A stretch of DNA of 64,000 nucleotides from Labeo rohita (taxonomy: Eukaryota; Chordata; Actinopteri; Cypriniformes; Cyprinidae). Under the pieces are notes generated by a model. It saw only the letters and a program-made list of their open reading frames with translations. It searched no databases and was not told where the DNA came from. The position numbers and the translations under genes were made by a program. The stretch is from contig NC_066877.1 in NCBI RefSeq assembly GCF_022985175.1, positions 23,663,959-23,727,958 on the forward strand. The letters are read 5' to 3'. Shown here in pieces: positions 23,816 to 34,887 of this stretch (positions are counted from its first letter, which is position 1; every line of letters begins with the position of its first letter).

Positions 23816-24847
23816 TTAAGAATTTTCATCTTCATTTGCATTGCCCATCGTACGTCCAGAGAAAAAGCTTTCTCTGTGGCCCTCGATCATTGCTGTCTCT
23901 CCAGTACTTAGAGTCTGCAACCTCAGCATTTGCCTTAGCTTTCGGCGAAACTCTTTCGATGCAAAATAATAAATAAATGGATCAATGCAACTATTAATGC
24001 AGCTGAGAGACAGGGAGAGTTTATAGTACATATAGAGAGACTTGTTATAGTACAGCCTTGTGACTGTGTGGGCCAAGAGTAAGATGTTATTGGGAGCAAA
24101 ACAAAAAATGAACACAAACAGAACGATGCACGCCAAGCGCACAGCGCGGCCTTTCTGCTGACTATTGGTCTTTCTGACCAGGACACAGATGATGTTAATG
24201 TAGCAATACACTGTGATGATGAATGGACAGAGAAAGAGGATGATGAACATGCCAAACAGGAAGGCCGCCCAGTGAGCAACGCCCGGTAGCATGGACCTCC
24301 TTAACACATCAAAACATGTGGTGATATTGCGCTCCGTTACGTAATATGTCAGGTCTGAGCGTTCCAGCGGGATCAGAATCACAAGGACTAGCAGCCACAT
24401 GAATATGCAGGCAACAATTGCATATGTTTTCCTCTTCCTCATCTCTCTGAAGCGCATTGGTTTCACAATTCCCAGGTAGCGGTCGGCACTAATAGCAGTC
24501 ATGGATAAAATGGAGCAGTACATGTTGGTGAAGAAAACCACGGTCAGCACATTGCACATGCTCACACCCAAGGTCCAGTTGTAGCCTTGCATTTGGTATG
24601 CAATCTGAAAGGGGAGCACAGTGCCCAGTATCAGGTCGGTGAGGGTGAGGTTGATCATGAAGATGATAGAGGGGGTTTTCGGAGAGGTGCGCATCAGTAA
24701 CAGAAACAGAGAGACGCCATTGCCGCTCAGATTGGCCAGAGTCACGATGACATAGATGGCTGACACAATATCACTGGCCTGTTTGTTGTCAAACATGGCC
24801 AAGGTGGCATTGTCCATTTTGACGAAGTCTGTTAGTGACCCATTCAT
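23816..24847 (-). CDS. p2ry8: P2Y purinoceptor 8-type G protein-coupled receptor
   Basis: A single coding exon of 343 aa. The ATG at 24847 follows an acceptor (TCTCTTCATACAG, exon start 24861), so at least one untranslated exon lies upstream. The N-terminus carries N-glycosylation sequons (NGS at 2-4, NAT further on). Seven hydrophobic segments follow, with FMINLTLTDL in TM2, ADRYLG at the end of TM3, CFAPNN in TM6 and DPFIYYFASKEF in TM7. Human P2RY8 shares SPSVIFMINLSVTDL, DLTYPV, TCFDVL, CFAPNN and DPFVYYFAS-type segments, and it ends with a similar RRESLFSARTTS tail (here HRESFFSGRTMG). P2RY8 is a Galpha13-coupled receptor for S-geranylgeranyl-L-glutathione that restrains B cell migration. 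The neighbour asmtl supports orthology. Confidence 0.93.
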   Translation of the reverse strand: MNGSLTDFVKMDNATLAMFDNKQASDIVSAIYVIVTLANLSGNGVSLFLLLMRTSPKTPSIIFMINLTLTDLILGTVLPFQIAYQMQGYNWTLGVSMCNVLTVVFFTNMYCSILSMTAISADRYLGIVKPMRFREMRKRKTYAIVACIFMWLLVLVILIPLERSDLTYYVTERNITTCFDVLRRSMLPGVAHWAAFLFGMFIILFLCPFIITVYCYINIICVLVRKTNSQQKGRAVRLACIVLFVFIFCFAPNNILLLAHTVTRLYYNKSLYMYYKLSLSLSCINSCIDPFIYYFASKEFRRKLRQMLRLQTLSTGETAMIEGHRESFFSGRTMGNANEDENS

Positions 24848-25199
24848 GGTTGTTTTTTCACCTGTATGAAGAGACAGAGAAATTACACCTATCATACCAT
24901 CATAAACTGTGACTTCGCTACTTCAACCACAATTTGTGATAAACATCTGCATTGCTGGTTAGTTTTATTTGTTGTACACAAACAAATTGGGTCTAGTTGT
25001 AGAAACTATTTCTAGCAAATTGTACAAATAATTACAAAGAAACAGAACGTAAACATTGAAATAAATGTGAAATTGTGAAGTAGAAAGACTGAAATTGTAC
25101 TTCAATAATGTGTTTTACTTTACAGCTTTAAAAAAAATCATATTTTTAAACAAAAATACCCCATATAAATTCAAGGCAAAGGGACAAAAAATGCACCTG

Positions 25200-25393
25200 C
25201 ACAATTAAACGGCGTATTACGGCTTTCGCGATTAAAATTAAATGTGAAAATGAATGAAAAGAGTTTTATGCAGCGTTGAGTCTTATAACCAATCAAACGC
25301 GTTTCTGTTGAATTTAGGAATGCACTGGCCAATCGGAGGCGCTTAGTCAAACGCCGAAGCCGCTGATCATAAACAATACAGTGCAGATACGAG
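25200..25393 (+). promoter_or_regulatory. CCAAT-box promoter with plus-strand splice donor
   Basis: Two CCAAT boxes (AACCAATCAAACGCG near 25291, GGCCAATCGGAGGCG near 25329) precede a segment ending ACGAG at 25393, followed by the perfect donor GTAAGTAAA. This looks like a non-coding first exon on the plus strand, which would serve the small gene model at 29465-31048. The same region could also host the p2ry8 upstream exon in the other direction (minus-strand donor-like GTGCATTT near 25197), making it a possible shared promoter. Confidence 0.4.
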
Positions 25394-25959
25394 GTAAGTA
25401 AAAGATTAATTTCGTAACTTAAGTGATTGCAACGGGAGTTTTTGCATAACTCATGCTAGACTGGGCTAACATCATGTACAAATGAAACTATGAAGCCAGA
25501 ATGTGACGTGGCCAAAAGGAAACAAAAACGTTTTATATTGTTTTCTATCTCGATGTTAACAATCATTTTTACTACATAAAGAGCAATAATCTACGATAAT
25601 GATTTATGTCATAATATGAGCCCTATTTTTTGTAGTCTACTGTTATTAACAACACTTTAAAATATTGATTAAAAAGTAATTGGGTAAATTTAGATATTTG
25701 ACAGCAAAGACAACATATGGTTTTTATAAAGTAATTATAAAAACTGCCCTCACAAATGTAAAAAAAAAAAGCCTCTGGAAATAATTTCCAGAGGGCAAAT
25801 ATGACCTTTTAATGAAGAGGTTAATTTCTGACCCTGCTATAGTTGTACTTCAAGTATTTGATTTAAGATTCTTTTATAAAAAAAAAAAAATGTATCACAT
25901 TAAAAATGATAAATATTACATAACTGAACATTTATATAGTTATATCATATATGAGGGGA

Positions 25960-26140
25960 ATAAAAGGTACAAAAGCTGTCACTTGGACTGTACGCTTTCA
26001 AAAGGTACGTTTTGTACCTTATTTACTTAGGGTGTATATTAGTACCTTAAAGGTATATATTAATGCCTAAAATGTACATAGTAGTACTTAAATGGTACAT
26101 AGTTCGTTTGAAAGGGCACCGTGACAATTTTCGTACCGTT
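25960..26140. repeat. Repeat built of GTACxTT/AAGGTAC motifs
   Basis: Multiple GGTAC-type motifs (AAAAGGTACG, TTTGTACCTT, TTAGTACCTTAAAGGTA, AAATGGTACAT) lie between ACGCTTTCAAAAGGTAC and GTTTGAAAGGGCACCG, which are imperfect inverses. Confidence 0.5.
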
Positions 26141-27770
26141 TTTTTTTCTGAGAATTTGCGTAAAGTTTTAGCATTTATATATAAATTATAGTTTGATTTA
26201 TATAAATATTTTATAAAACTAATTCAGTATTAAAGCTAATATGATATATTTATTATTATTATTTAAATTATAAAAGATGTATTAATCTTTAAATTTATAA
26301 TAAATAAATTAAATGAATATTTTATTTTAGTATCTGCTTTTAAGATTGTACGGTTTTGCTGAAAAGACTTCTTCCTGTAGTCACACACATGAAAGAAATG
26401 AGATATAACACTATAAAGTGATGCTACACCATCGCATAGGTTGGGGTGCAGTTCTGTGAACAGGAAGTGTGAGGCCAGGTTCTAGGCTTTCCAAACATGC
26501 TACTTCAGCAGGTACACACAATGCAGATGGCACGTATAACCAACAAATCTCAGCCTATCGTAAGTCTCAGCACCGTTTCATAAATGTAGACTGAAATGAT
26601 TCACACGGACAGAGTCTCGAGAAAGGGACTTTTCTCGTGTTTTTTCAAAGGAAGTGAAAAATTATGTTAACGCCACAGCGTGTGCCAGCATGATTGATAG
26701 TCATTACAGATTTAGTGCAGCTGTCTTGCACAGATTGAAATTGTAGAGGTGGGCTGTAGTTTCAAATGCTTTACGTAAAATTACGTTTTCAGAAACAGTG
26801 TCCTTATTTCTTTAAAAGACATTACGATACGCCTTCTTGAGGTCATGATGCCAGCTTATAGGTACATCACCTTTCTGCATACTCAAAATGAATATTTAGT
26901 CAGTGGCTAAAATGTGTCCCTAGCTCTGTTTAAAAGTCAATCCTACACTCTTGAGTCATTTATTTTCTGCTCTATAGTTTATTGAATTTTGTGCGACCTA
27001 AAGCCGACTTACGCCAATGCACTACGTAAAAAAAAAAATTCCCTCTTGTTCAGTTTAATAATTAAAATGAGCTTTTATTGTGTTCACTCTACTTAATATA
27101 TTTAAATTTGAAATTAAATCATATGTGTTAAAACCTACAACTTAAAACTGAATGGGCAGTGGATCTGTAGTTCACAGCATGCTTCACAAGAAATTGCATT
27201 AGGAGAGTAAATGTAGTAATTAACTTTATTTTAAGTGTTTTTAAGTTAATGTTTAGTTGTTTTGGACATTTAGAGGAGTTGTGTACTGTTTGTGTATTTT
27301 GAGGTTAGGCTGTGGGCAGTCAGTAGCATCTGTTGGTGTTAATGCTGACACCAGTCTTTCCTTGTTTGTTTGTTTGTTGTACATATCGTAAACAGTGATG
27401 AACACAACTGCTTGTTATAACATAAGAAAATGAATTAAATGTAAATAGTAAAAAAAAAAGTATAAATGTAACAAAGTTAACTTGAAGTTGGACCTGAACC
27501 AGTTAAATTGTGTTGACCCAAATAAACAGATTTATTTTGAATTAACTAAATAAAATTGAGTGTAAAAACTTTCTTCAGTTAAATTTAATAAGTGTAGTAA
27601 ATTCATTTTTTTAGTGTATATGCAAATATATTCTGAGATTTTGGGCTATTTGGCTTTTCATAAAGTATTGTTTCAAACTATTGGTAAGAAAACAACCAAA
27701 ATATACTTTTAAGTGTTGCTTTTGTTGTACTTTAACAGTTTGAGTCTTTAGATTTTAGTTACAAAACGTA

Positions 27771-28108
27771 TGTGACCCAGAACCACAAAACCAGTCGTAA
27801 GGGTCAATTTTTTGAAACTGAGATTTATACATCATCTGAAACCTGAAGAAATAAGCTTTCCACTGATGTATGGTTTGTTACGACAGGACAATATTTGGCC
27901 GAGACACAACTATTTGAATATCTGGAATCTGAGAGTGTGAAAAAATAAAATATTGAGAAAATCAAGTTCTTAGTAATGCATATCACAAAAATAAATTTTT
28001 AATATATTTACAGAACATGATCTTTTTTAGCATTCATTTTGACCCATACAATGTATTTTTGGCTATTGCTACAAATATGCCTGTGCGACTTATGACTGGT
28101 TTTGCGGT
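27771..28108. repeat. Family C copy (internally deleted)
   Basis: The left end TGTGACCCAGAACCACAAAA and the right end TTATGACTGGTTTTGCGG are the inverted ends of family C. Internal sequence such as GGACAATATTTGGCCGAGA is shared with 35020-35461 and 43131-43544. Confidence 0.75.
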
Positions 28109-28989
28109 ACATATCTTTAAAGGCCATTTTCTCAAAACAAAGCCAGTCAAAAATCTCCACCTCTGTATCACTTACAGCAAATTTAAGTTTTATTTATACC
28201 CATATTCTGAAGGTTTTTACAGTTTTACAGGTTTTTACATTTTTATTTTATCCATATATATATATGATATGTAATTTGCTCAGTTTTACACAACAGTTTT
28301 ACGTAACAAGGTTATTTTAATCTTTTTTTTTTTCTGGCTGTTGACGATATTTGAATTAATGGGTGTGTATCCCATATATCAGTATCAGGATTTATGGAGT
28401 GATGAAAAAAAATCTCTTGATATTTTAATACTTTTCTTGACAATTGATGCAAGTTAGTGCAGATTTATTTAGATAATGCATCATTTCCATATTTAAATAG
28501 AACATTTCAGAAAACTTGTAATACAAAAAAAAATGTTTGCAATTCTTAATGTAGTTAGGGGAAAATACTGCAATATCTATTGGTTTTTTATTTAAATTTT
28601 TTTACCCTATTCACCTGTGGCGTATTGCCTTAAAGGGACAGTTCAACCCCCAGTGCAATTTTGTTCAATTCAGTCATCATTTATTCATTTCATGTTGTTT
28701 AAAACGCCTACAGTATGTCTTTGTTTTCCGGCAGATCACTAAGAAAAGATTTCTGAACACTGCTGGGATCTAGACAATATTGAACTCTGTTGACTTTCAG
28801 TGAAGAAAAGAAAGTCATACAGCTTTAAAACAACGTCATTGTGAGTAAAAGACAGGATTTTATTTTTTGGGTCATTGACCCCTTTAGCTAAACCATTGTT
28901 CATTATCTTGAGAACTGCCATTGTTTATCATTTTTTTCAGTTGCTGTTTGATTTTCATGCTAAGTATTAGCTACACACTGTCCTTGAAG

Positions 28990-29206
28990 TCCATCAGTTC
29001 CATCCTTCACCATTTATTAGTACTAATTAAGCACATATTAATGCCTTATTCTACATGACCATATTCTACATCACTAATCCTACCCAATCCTACCTAAACT
29101 TAACAACTACCTTACTAACTATTAATAAGCAGCAAAGTAGGCATTTATTGAGGGAAAAATCTTAGTTACTAGTGAATAAGTGTTTCCTATTCTAAAGTGT
29201 TACCGT
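28990..29206. repeat. Dispersed repeat with AATACTAAAGTGTTACC-type end
   Basis: The segment ends CCTATTCTAAAGTGTTACC and contains CTAACTATTAATAAGCAGCA, GTAGGCATTTATTGAGGG and CTAATCCTACCCAATCC. This is a familiar dispersed repeat of fish genomes. It lies 215 bp upstream of the proposed coding exon at 29421. Confidence 0.5.
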
Positions 29207-29464
29207 ATTTTTATATGGCTGTTTCTGTTATGATGCAACAAGTTTTAAGCACAAGTTTTGTGCACGCGTTCATGCAGCACATGTGGTGGAGAACACATTA
29301 ACTGCGTTAAACTGTTAATCAGTACAAACTGATGTATACTTTACCTGTCATTTTGAATTCGGCATCTGCCTACTTAAAAATGGCGAAATGTATAATCTAC
29401 TAACCTATTATCACACTTAGTGTTGCATGTTTTTTAACATAACCTTTTATTTTGCTGTCAAACC

Positions 29465-31048
29465 ATGCCTAAGTGTCAAAAACAACCTACATGCAGAGCA
29501 CGGCTCATTGCCACACTTGCTCGACTAAATAGTTCTCAAGGTATGTTTTTCTTTTTTCATTTTAAAAAGTCAGTTTACATATAACCACAAACCATCTCGG
29601 CTACAAAACAGTGTGAGCGTTCTCACAGTTACTGCCATGCCAAAGTTCAATAACGCGGCCTCACACTTTCTGGGGTGAGTTGTCACAATGGAACCTTTCC
29701 TAAGCTTGTCAGCGAAATGTAAACAGTTAAAGCAGAAAGAATGTAAGAAGTAACATACAAAAACATTTTAGTTTGAAGAACCAAATTATTCATTTAAAAA
29801 AAACTTTAGATTAAGATTTTAAACCTACCAATTTAAAATCACTGCTAGATAAACACACATCTTGTAAATTGGATTTTGGGATTGTAATACTGGCTCAGAG
29901 TAAAATCTGTTTGGAATCTCACAGTACTTTCTCATCACTCCTAAAGTGTTACACCATCATGACTCATCTGCTAGTAGTCAAACTAGAGAGAGCTCTCTGT
30001 TGTGAAATGACGTTGATAGTATAGGATCAGTGAATTTAGAACTCCAGCATGGAAAAATGTTGTTAGTGTTTCTCTTTTAAACATTACATTGTTGTTTGTT
30101 TTCATTTGTATCAATAGGAGTTCCAACTGGAATGTTCAAAAAACGTGTAGAATCTGGACTGAGATTGTTTGAGATCATACGTTCTGTGAACGATCACACA
30201 GAGCTACCTCGACGAGAGCTGCGAAACATTCAGGTAACAATTCATCTGTTCTAAGTAACAGCAGAGCACATTTACAAAGTGTTACTTTTCACTAAAATCT
30301 GAATTTTCAAGAAAAACCACATAAAGTACCTTGGACTATCACAGCGAGTCAAGTATATCTGTGCATATTTAGGAAGTACAATATTTTAAAAATCACTATC
30401 AGGCTTGTGTACGTACCTCAAGAAACATGTGCGTCTTCCCTCATGTGTTGATGGCAGTTAATCTGGCATGACTGTTAGACGCAGGAAACTTGATGAGAGG
30501 AAGTACACCGCCTGACTACTCATTTCGATCAAATATAGTAAGTTTAGAGGTACACATATGGGAATGTAACAACATATTCCATGTTTCCAAAATATCATAA
30601 ACATATAACATTTCTAAAAAGATTACATAGTTTCATCATCAAAGTTATCTTGTTTATTAATTCATAAGTTCAGTGGCTTTTGCAAACAAAACTGAATTTA
30701 AGGCATCCACAGAGGAAGTTCCTCTGATGTTATGCTGGTTGTACACAGTTTCTCTTTCTCATTAATAATGTGTGTCTTTTAATGGTTTTTGTATTTGATT
30801 TTTAAACACCTGCTAAGGTGAAATTGATGTGGTAGGATGTGGTGAAGGCAATATGCCACATAAACCAATAAAATAAAGGCACACACCTTTCCTCACGCCA
30901 AGCACAAGTACTCTGAGGGGTCCCACCCAATCAAACAGAGAAATGAGCAATTCACTTTTGAGATGTGCCAACATTTTTAGTAGTTAACTTACAGATGCTT
31001 CATTGTTTCTTTGGTCAGGCCTGTAAAATCCCATGTGGATATAAATAG
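29465..31048 (+). CDS. Candidate small gene, 73-aa basic protein, unknown function
   Basis: Three coding exons join in frame: 29465-29540 (after an acceptor ACACTTAG at 29420; donor GTATGT), 30118-30233 (acceptor ATCAATAG; donor GTAACA) and 31019-31048 (acceptor TTTCTTTGGTCAG; stop TAG). The ATG has the context AAACCATGCC and an in-frame stop ten codons upstream. The product starts MPKCQKQPTCRARLIATLAR, continues with GMFKKRVESGLRLFEIIRSV and ends ACKIPCGYK. It is basic, with no signal peptide or membrane segment; the middle exon could form an amphipathic helix. I recognise no family. A CCAAT-box first exon (to 25393) and an AATAAA at 31627 fit one transcript convergent with upf3a. Chance agreement of splice signals remains possible, and the last exon is the weakest part. 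Confidence 0.35.
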
Positions 31049-31626
31049 AAAGAGAAAGAAAGAATTTATTCATGAATTTTTACAAAAGAAAAACAAAAAA
31101 AGGAAACTGTAATGCAGAAACTCGTTCAGGGGGGTTTTATCAGCGTCATACCTGTGAACTTGTTTCCTGTTTGCATTGTGAGCTTGACTTTTATGTCGAT
31201 TATTCACACATTTTACTAGACAACACACTAACCTAAAATACCCGTTTTATTTTGGAATAAGGGGAACTGCTATTTGTTTTCAGTACTGATCGTATAAGAT
31301 AACTGTCATTAGTGACAGCTCACTTGCATTTATCACACTTACCATCATTAGTCTTTATATTCTTCACTGAAAAAAAGGAAAGCAGTGGTGATAGGTATGA
31401 AAAAAACAGCCTAAGAAGTAAAATTAGAGGTAATAAGTCATGTCGCGACTGGCACAGGAAGACATTATGACTTGTTTTCTCAGTCTTAAAGTGTGGGAAC
31501 TAAAGATGTAGTATGAGAAACTGCAAATTAGATTAATTTCTGTCTTTTCAGTCCAAACTGATTCTGGTTTACAGTTGACTCACTAAGAGCAGACTTTGGC
31601 TGCTGAGCTGTTTTGCAAGCAAAAGC

Positions 31627-31632
31627 AATAAA
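31627..31632 (+). terminator. Polyadenylation signal AATAAA for the small gene
   Basis: The canonical hexamer is followed about 20 nt later by TTTGTATTGTTTC and TTGTGATTT. It lies 579 nt past the proposed TAG. Confidence 0.35.
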
Positions 31633-32312
31633 TCTTAAGAAATCCAGGCTTTGTATTGTTTCAATTGTGATTTAGCTGCACAAGAGAAACTATGGTTATT
31701 ATGTTGCAACTTGGTCTGTTATCTTTGGAATTATTCCCATGTTTAATGACCTAAAAATACTGAATTATAGAATCTCAGAATTTCATCAAAGTGATATGTT
31801 ACAAATTTAAATGTCTAAAGTAAAATAAAAATAATTCAAATAACACTTTATATAATCATATATCTTTATTGTACACAAATGGTCAATCCATCAAATACAA
31901 TATCACATTTTTAATATATTCTACAGAGTTCACTTTTTTGTTGGACTCAGCAATGATTTTAAAAACTGTATTTTTGTAGGCTATTTAATAACAGAAGGGA
32001 TCTTTAAGTGCAAATCAAAGGTAAGGCATGTGACCCCATGTAGCCTCCCACCACTGAATGACTGCAAAAACATGCGCATTGGTTAGAAATATCACAAAAC
32101 ATGTTATTTGACCTAACAGAAGACGATTTTAACAAACAATTTTGTTCTTCTTGGCCCGCAGGTAAAACAACGCTCTGAAATTTGCTATATCCTGTTGTAT
32201 TTCTTAATATAGAAAAGCCACAATGTATACACGTCAGGGACAATAGAGGCATCATTCAAAGGCATTACAGTGTGAAAATGTGAAATGAAGAGTTGCATGC
32301 TTAAATTTAAGT

Positions 32313-32318
32313 TTTATT
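32313..32318 (-). terminator. Polyadenylation signal AATAAA for upf3a
   Basis: The complement TTTATT lies about 405 nt downstream of the upf3a stop codon in transcript orientation. It is the nearest canonical hexamer found by eye. Confidence 0.4.
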
Positions 32319-32722
32319 AATACAGTGTAGCATTTTTATATCCTAAAGAAAAAATATGTCTCTGTTCCCCATCCCACATTACATATATTTAAAATACAGA
32401 TTTCACAACACACTGCTTTTCTTTACAGTAAAATCTATATATATCTATATTCTCATTTAACGGAATCCATTTCTTGCACTACAAAAGGCATACAAATCTG
32501 ATCTCTGTAAATAATGAGGTATTTTTGTCAATGAAGTGGTGTGAATCCTTTATAAGCGTACAGAAGAATTTATGACACTGTAGACTTTGTGTATAAAGGG
32601 GATTTCAGTGCACTATACTCACACATCAGAAGACAGAAAACAAGGTAGAAGTTAAGTGTTCTTTCAATACTGGCACAACCCTCGCTTCCTAAAGTAGACT
32701 TCTTCCTGTCTTGCTTTTTTCT

Positions 32723-34856
32723 TCACTCGTCTGCACTCTTCTCTGAGCCTGTACCTATGACCGTCTTGTAGCAGTGTTCTCCACCGTGTTCAGGAGAGAT
32801 TGGTGGAAAGTCAAATGTCTTGTTCCCAGAGCCCATTCGCTTGCGGTTTCTAGCACCAGGCTGGTACAGCTGCATTGCCGGTCGGTCCTGTGCCGTGAAA
32901 TGAGTAAGACACAAGAGACAAAAGCAATACATTCATATTTCATACCACAAACATAGATTACAGGCTAGTCAAGAAAAAAAATACGTCCCCGTATGAATCA
33001 CATTTCACTTAGACAACTAGCTACTGACAGCCCCTCAAAATCCATTTAGTTCATAACAAAAACATTATACTGCAGTGGTATTTGTTATGCGCTTGTTTGC
33101 ATTTAATATAGTAACGGTTTGTGGTGGTGGTGATGGGGGTGACACATAATGGCTAAAACTCAGGGCCAGTAGTAACTGGACTACTGTTGCTATCATCACT
33201 TCTGAAATAAGTGTATTGGAGAAAACCATCTGCTAAATGACTACTAAAATGTATAAAGTGAATCCAGCATGTAAGCATTTCAATGTGCAACATTATATGT
33301 ATTCTTCTATATACATGTAGGATCTGTTCCAAAACCAAGTGAAATGCTATTTACTGTCTATTTGACAAGAGAAAATAATAGTTGAATTTATAAAAAAAAT
33401 TGCCTTGTTCAAAAGTTTACATACGCTTGATTCTTAATACTGTGTTGTTGCCTGAATGATTCAGGTTTTTTTTTTTTTTTTGGTTGTTTACGAGTCCCTC
33501 GTTTGTCCTGAACAGTTAAACTGCCTGCTGTTTTTTAGAAAAATTCTTAAGGTTTTTCAGCATTTTTATGTTTTTTAACCCTTTCCAACAATGACTATGA
33601 TTTTGAGATCCATCCTTTCACATTGAGGACAACTGATGGACTCATATGCAACTATTACAAAAGGTTCAAACGCTAAGTGATGCTTCAGAAGGAAACACAA
33701 TGCATTAAGAGCCGGGGAGTGAAGACTTTTTGAATTTGAATATCAGGGTAAATTTAACTTATTTTGTCTTCTGGGAAACATGTAAGTATCTTCTGTAGCT
33801 TCTGAAGGGCTGTACTAAATGAATGAAAAAAAAAAATTTTTAAGCAAAATAAGAAAAATGTACACAAAAACCCCCCGGCTCTTGATGCATCGTTTTTCCT
33901 TTTGAATCATCAGTGAGTGTTTGAACCTTCTGTAATAGTTGCATAAGAGTCCCTCAGTTGTCCTCAGTGTGAAAAGATGGATCCTAAATCTATATCGTCA
34001 TTGTTGCAAAGGGTTCAAAAACAAAAATGCAGATTTTCATGAACAACTCATGAACAACTATCACTAAACACAAAAAAACACAGCTGTGGATAATTCCGGT
34101 AACAACACAGTATTAAGAATAAAGCATATGTAAACTTTTGAACAAGGTCGTTTTTATAAATTCATTATTTTCTCTTATGGACTGTGTAAACGTCTTTTAT
34201 GTGAAATATCTTTTTTGGGTCAGTACTAAATTAAAAATAACATGCATGCTCTTATTTTGGTAAAATAATTAACATTTTGCAGATTCTGTAAGGTGTTTGA
34301 CTTCAGCTGCATTTTAAAGTCCTTAAACTTTTTATTTTCAGGTTTAAAAGCAATGTTGAAATTAACTATAATTATAATTTCTCATGCCTCGTCCACTATC
34401 TAGGATGGATTTATTTTCTCTGAAAAAGCAGAATCTTATGTATTATTCAATTCCAGGTTTAAATGAGCTGTTGAATCTAATTTATACATTTTAAAACTAT
34501 ATTTACAATTTACATTTCTCTTGCTTAATCTGCCATCTTGAATGGATTTTCTCCCCCTGAAATTAGTGTGGCAGAATCGTAAATATTTGTTAAGAATTTA
34601 CGGTTTAATTGATTTGTTCAATCTTATTTATACATTTCTTGTCAGCCATCTTAAATGGACCTTTCCCATCCCTGAGCTCAATGCAGTTATTATTTTCTCT
34701 ATTCTACATGTTTTCTTTTAATTTGTTATAAAAATGACACTCTAACACTTCTCTATTCTTCTTCTGTTCTTCCGACTTATTTAATATATTTGATTTCTAT
34801 TTATTCTATTTCTATTTGTTTTCTTTTTATTTGTTATATATATACACATATATACA

Positions 34857-34887
<31 letters not shown>

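Larger units (their letters stand above)
25394..29420. other. Gene-free stretch, probable intron of the small plus-strand gene
   Basis: AT-rich, without coding frames of note. It holds a repeat with GGTACGTTTTGTACC (about 25960-26140), a family C copy (27771-28108), a GACAGTTCAACCCC palindromic-type repeat (about 28636-28885) and a dispersed cyprinid-type repeat (about 28990-29206). Confidence 0.5.
31049..32722. other. Convergent 3' ends: no coding sequence seen
   Basis: On the plus strand AATAAA at 31627-31632 is followed by a GT-rich stretch near 31650, suitable for ending the small gene transcript. On the minus strand AATAAA (complement 32313-32318) lies about 405 nt past the upf3a stop and could end that transcript. 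Otherwise the sequence is AT-rich without repeats that I recognise. Confidence 0.4.
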
